From contig CAKSEM010000102.1 of NCBI GenBank assembly GCA_934446485.1, positions 1 through 5,516 of the forward strand: a stretch of DNA of 5,516 nucleotides. Reading direction: 5' to 3'. Shown here piece by piece: positions 5,171 to 5,516 of the stretch (position 1 is its first letter; each line of letters opens with the position of its first letter). The notes beneath the pieces are model-generated. The model was not told the DNA's origin. It did not search any database and saw only the letters and a program-made list of their open reading frames with translations. The translations under genes and the position numbers were made by a program. The DNA comes from an uncultured Eubacteriales bacterium (GTDB taxonomy: Bacteria > Bacillota > Clostridia > Oscillospirales > CAG-272).

Positions 5171-5516
5171 GCGAGGACGCCGTTTGCAACGCCTGATGCG
5201 AATAATTCGGGCTGAGTGCTCATAAGTGCGGCATCATACGGATTCGTTATGAATCCGAGCTCTACGAGTACAGCCGGCATGGCTGTACGGCGGAGAACGT
5301 ACAGTGACGGTCGTGCCGCAACACCTCGATTGCGAAGCCCTGTGGATTCGGAAAGCTCCTCCAGGATATTCGATGCGAGTACGCCCGCGCGGCTGTCGGT
5401 GCGATATACGTACGCTTCGGAACCGGTGGAGTTCGTCGAGGTCGAAGCGTTGGTATGAAGGCTGATAAAGTAGTCCGATCCCCATGAGTTTGCGTCGTTT
5501 ACTCTCGCGGCGAGCG
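5152..5516 (-). CDS. N-acetylmuramoyl-L-alanine amidase (Amidase_3), C-terminal part, 5' end outside window
   Basis: A zinc hydrolase that cuts the bond between MurNAc and L-alanine in peptidoglycan, probably exported to act in the cell wall. The frame is open from the right edge to a TGA at 5152-5154 and gives 120 residues. FISLHTNAS at fragment residues 16-24 contains a zinc-binding His (20); LYVLRRTAMPAVLVELGFITN (71-91), quoted here only for location, contains the catalytic Glu (85) of the family's V-E-x-G-F motif; RNRGV at 61-65 also fits. The first zinc His and Glu should lie upstream, outside the window. The protein ends about 30 residues after the GFITN motif, so no C-terminal SPOR or wall-binding repeat follows. 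It could be a CwlD-like spore enzyme or a LytC/AmiC-type autolysin; the missing N-terminus would tell. Confidence 0.9.
   Translation of the reverse strand, partial: LAARVNDANSWGSDYFISLHTNASTSTNSTGSEAYVYRTDSRAGVLASNILEELSESTGLRNRGVAARPSLYVLRRTAMPAVLVELGFITNPYDAALMSTQPELFASGVANGVLAYFGML

Noticed and set aside
102..5216. Two 13-bp words shared between the left end (102-114, 264-276) and the right end (5159-5171, 5204-5216)
   Set aside because: The spacing differs (162 versus 45 nt), flanking bases do not match, and about one such match is expected by chance in a window this size. They do not define element ends or attachment sites.
1..5516. CRISPR arrays, tRNA/rRNA genes, insertion sequences, phage or toxin-antitoxin modules
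   Set aside because: No regularly spaced repeats, cloverleaf-like segments, transposase motifs or paired small genes were seen on either strand.

Overview
The window looks like an ordinary chromosomal segment from a low-to-mid GC Gram-positive bacterium, most likely a member of the Clostridia. The reasons are a sortase C-terminus (catalytic TC motif), a cell-wall amidase, a short ACT-type phosphoglycerate dehydrogenase next to phosphoserine aminotransferase, GGAG-type ribosome binding sites about 6 nt from starts, and sigma-A style promoters with 17-nt spacers. The taxonomic placement is inferred from protein character only; no database search was possible.

Layout from left to right. Positions 1-84 (+) hold the last 27 codons of a sortase. 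Positions 85-277 are non-coding, with a 16-bp perfect palindrome, a strong 14-bp hairpin that probably terminates transcription in both directions, and a smaller hairpin. Positions 278-1065 (-) are a broken MATE-family efflux transporter: the N-terminal ~88 codons and the C-terminal ~177 codons are present in different frames and about 180 central codons are missing. Positions 1102-1129 hold a hairpin after the serine operon. Positions 1144-2301 (-) are serA and 2466-3551 (-) are serC. They are transcribed in the order serC-serA from a good promoter at 3610-3638, with a 164-nt structured spacer between them. Positions 3552-3909 are a 358-nt divergent regulatory region with a promoter for each side. 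Positions 3910-4437 (+) are rimM and 4454-5170 (+) are trmD, a tight two-gene operon. Positions 5152-5516 (-) are the 3' end of an N-acetylmuramoyl-L-alanine amidase that runs off the right edge and overlaps the end of trmD by 19 bp.

Functionally, SerC and SerA carry out steps two and one of the phosphorylated serine pathway (3-phosphoglycerate to 3-phosphohydroxypyruvate to O-phosphoserine). SerB is not in the window. RimM and TrmD belong to translation: 30S maturation and m1G37 methylation of tRNA. Their usual partners rpsP and rplS are not adjacent here. The two cell-envelope genes at the edges are cut by the window.

I did not find a previously undescribed system. The points most worth a second look are the rearranged MATE gene, the trmD/amidase 3' overlap, the structured serC-serA spacer, and the ~160-nt leader of rimM.
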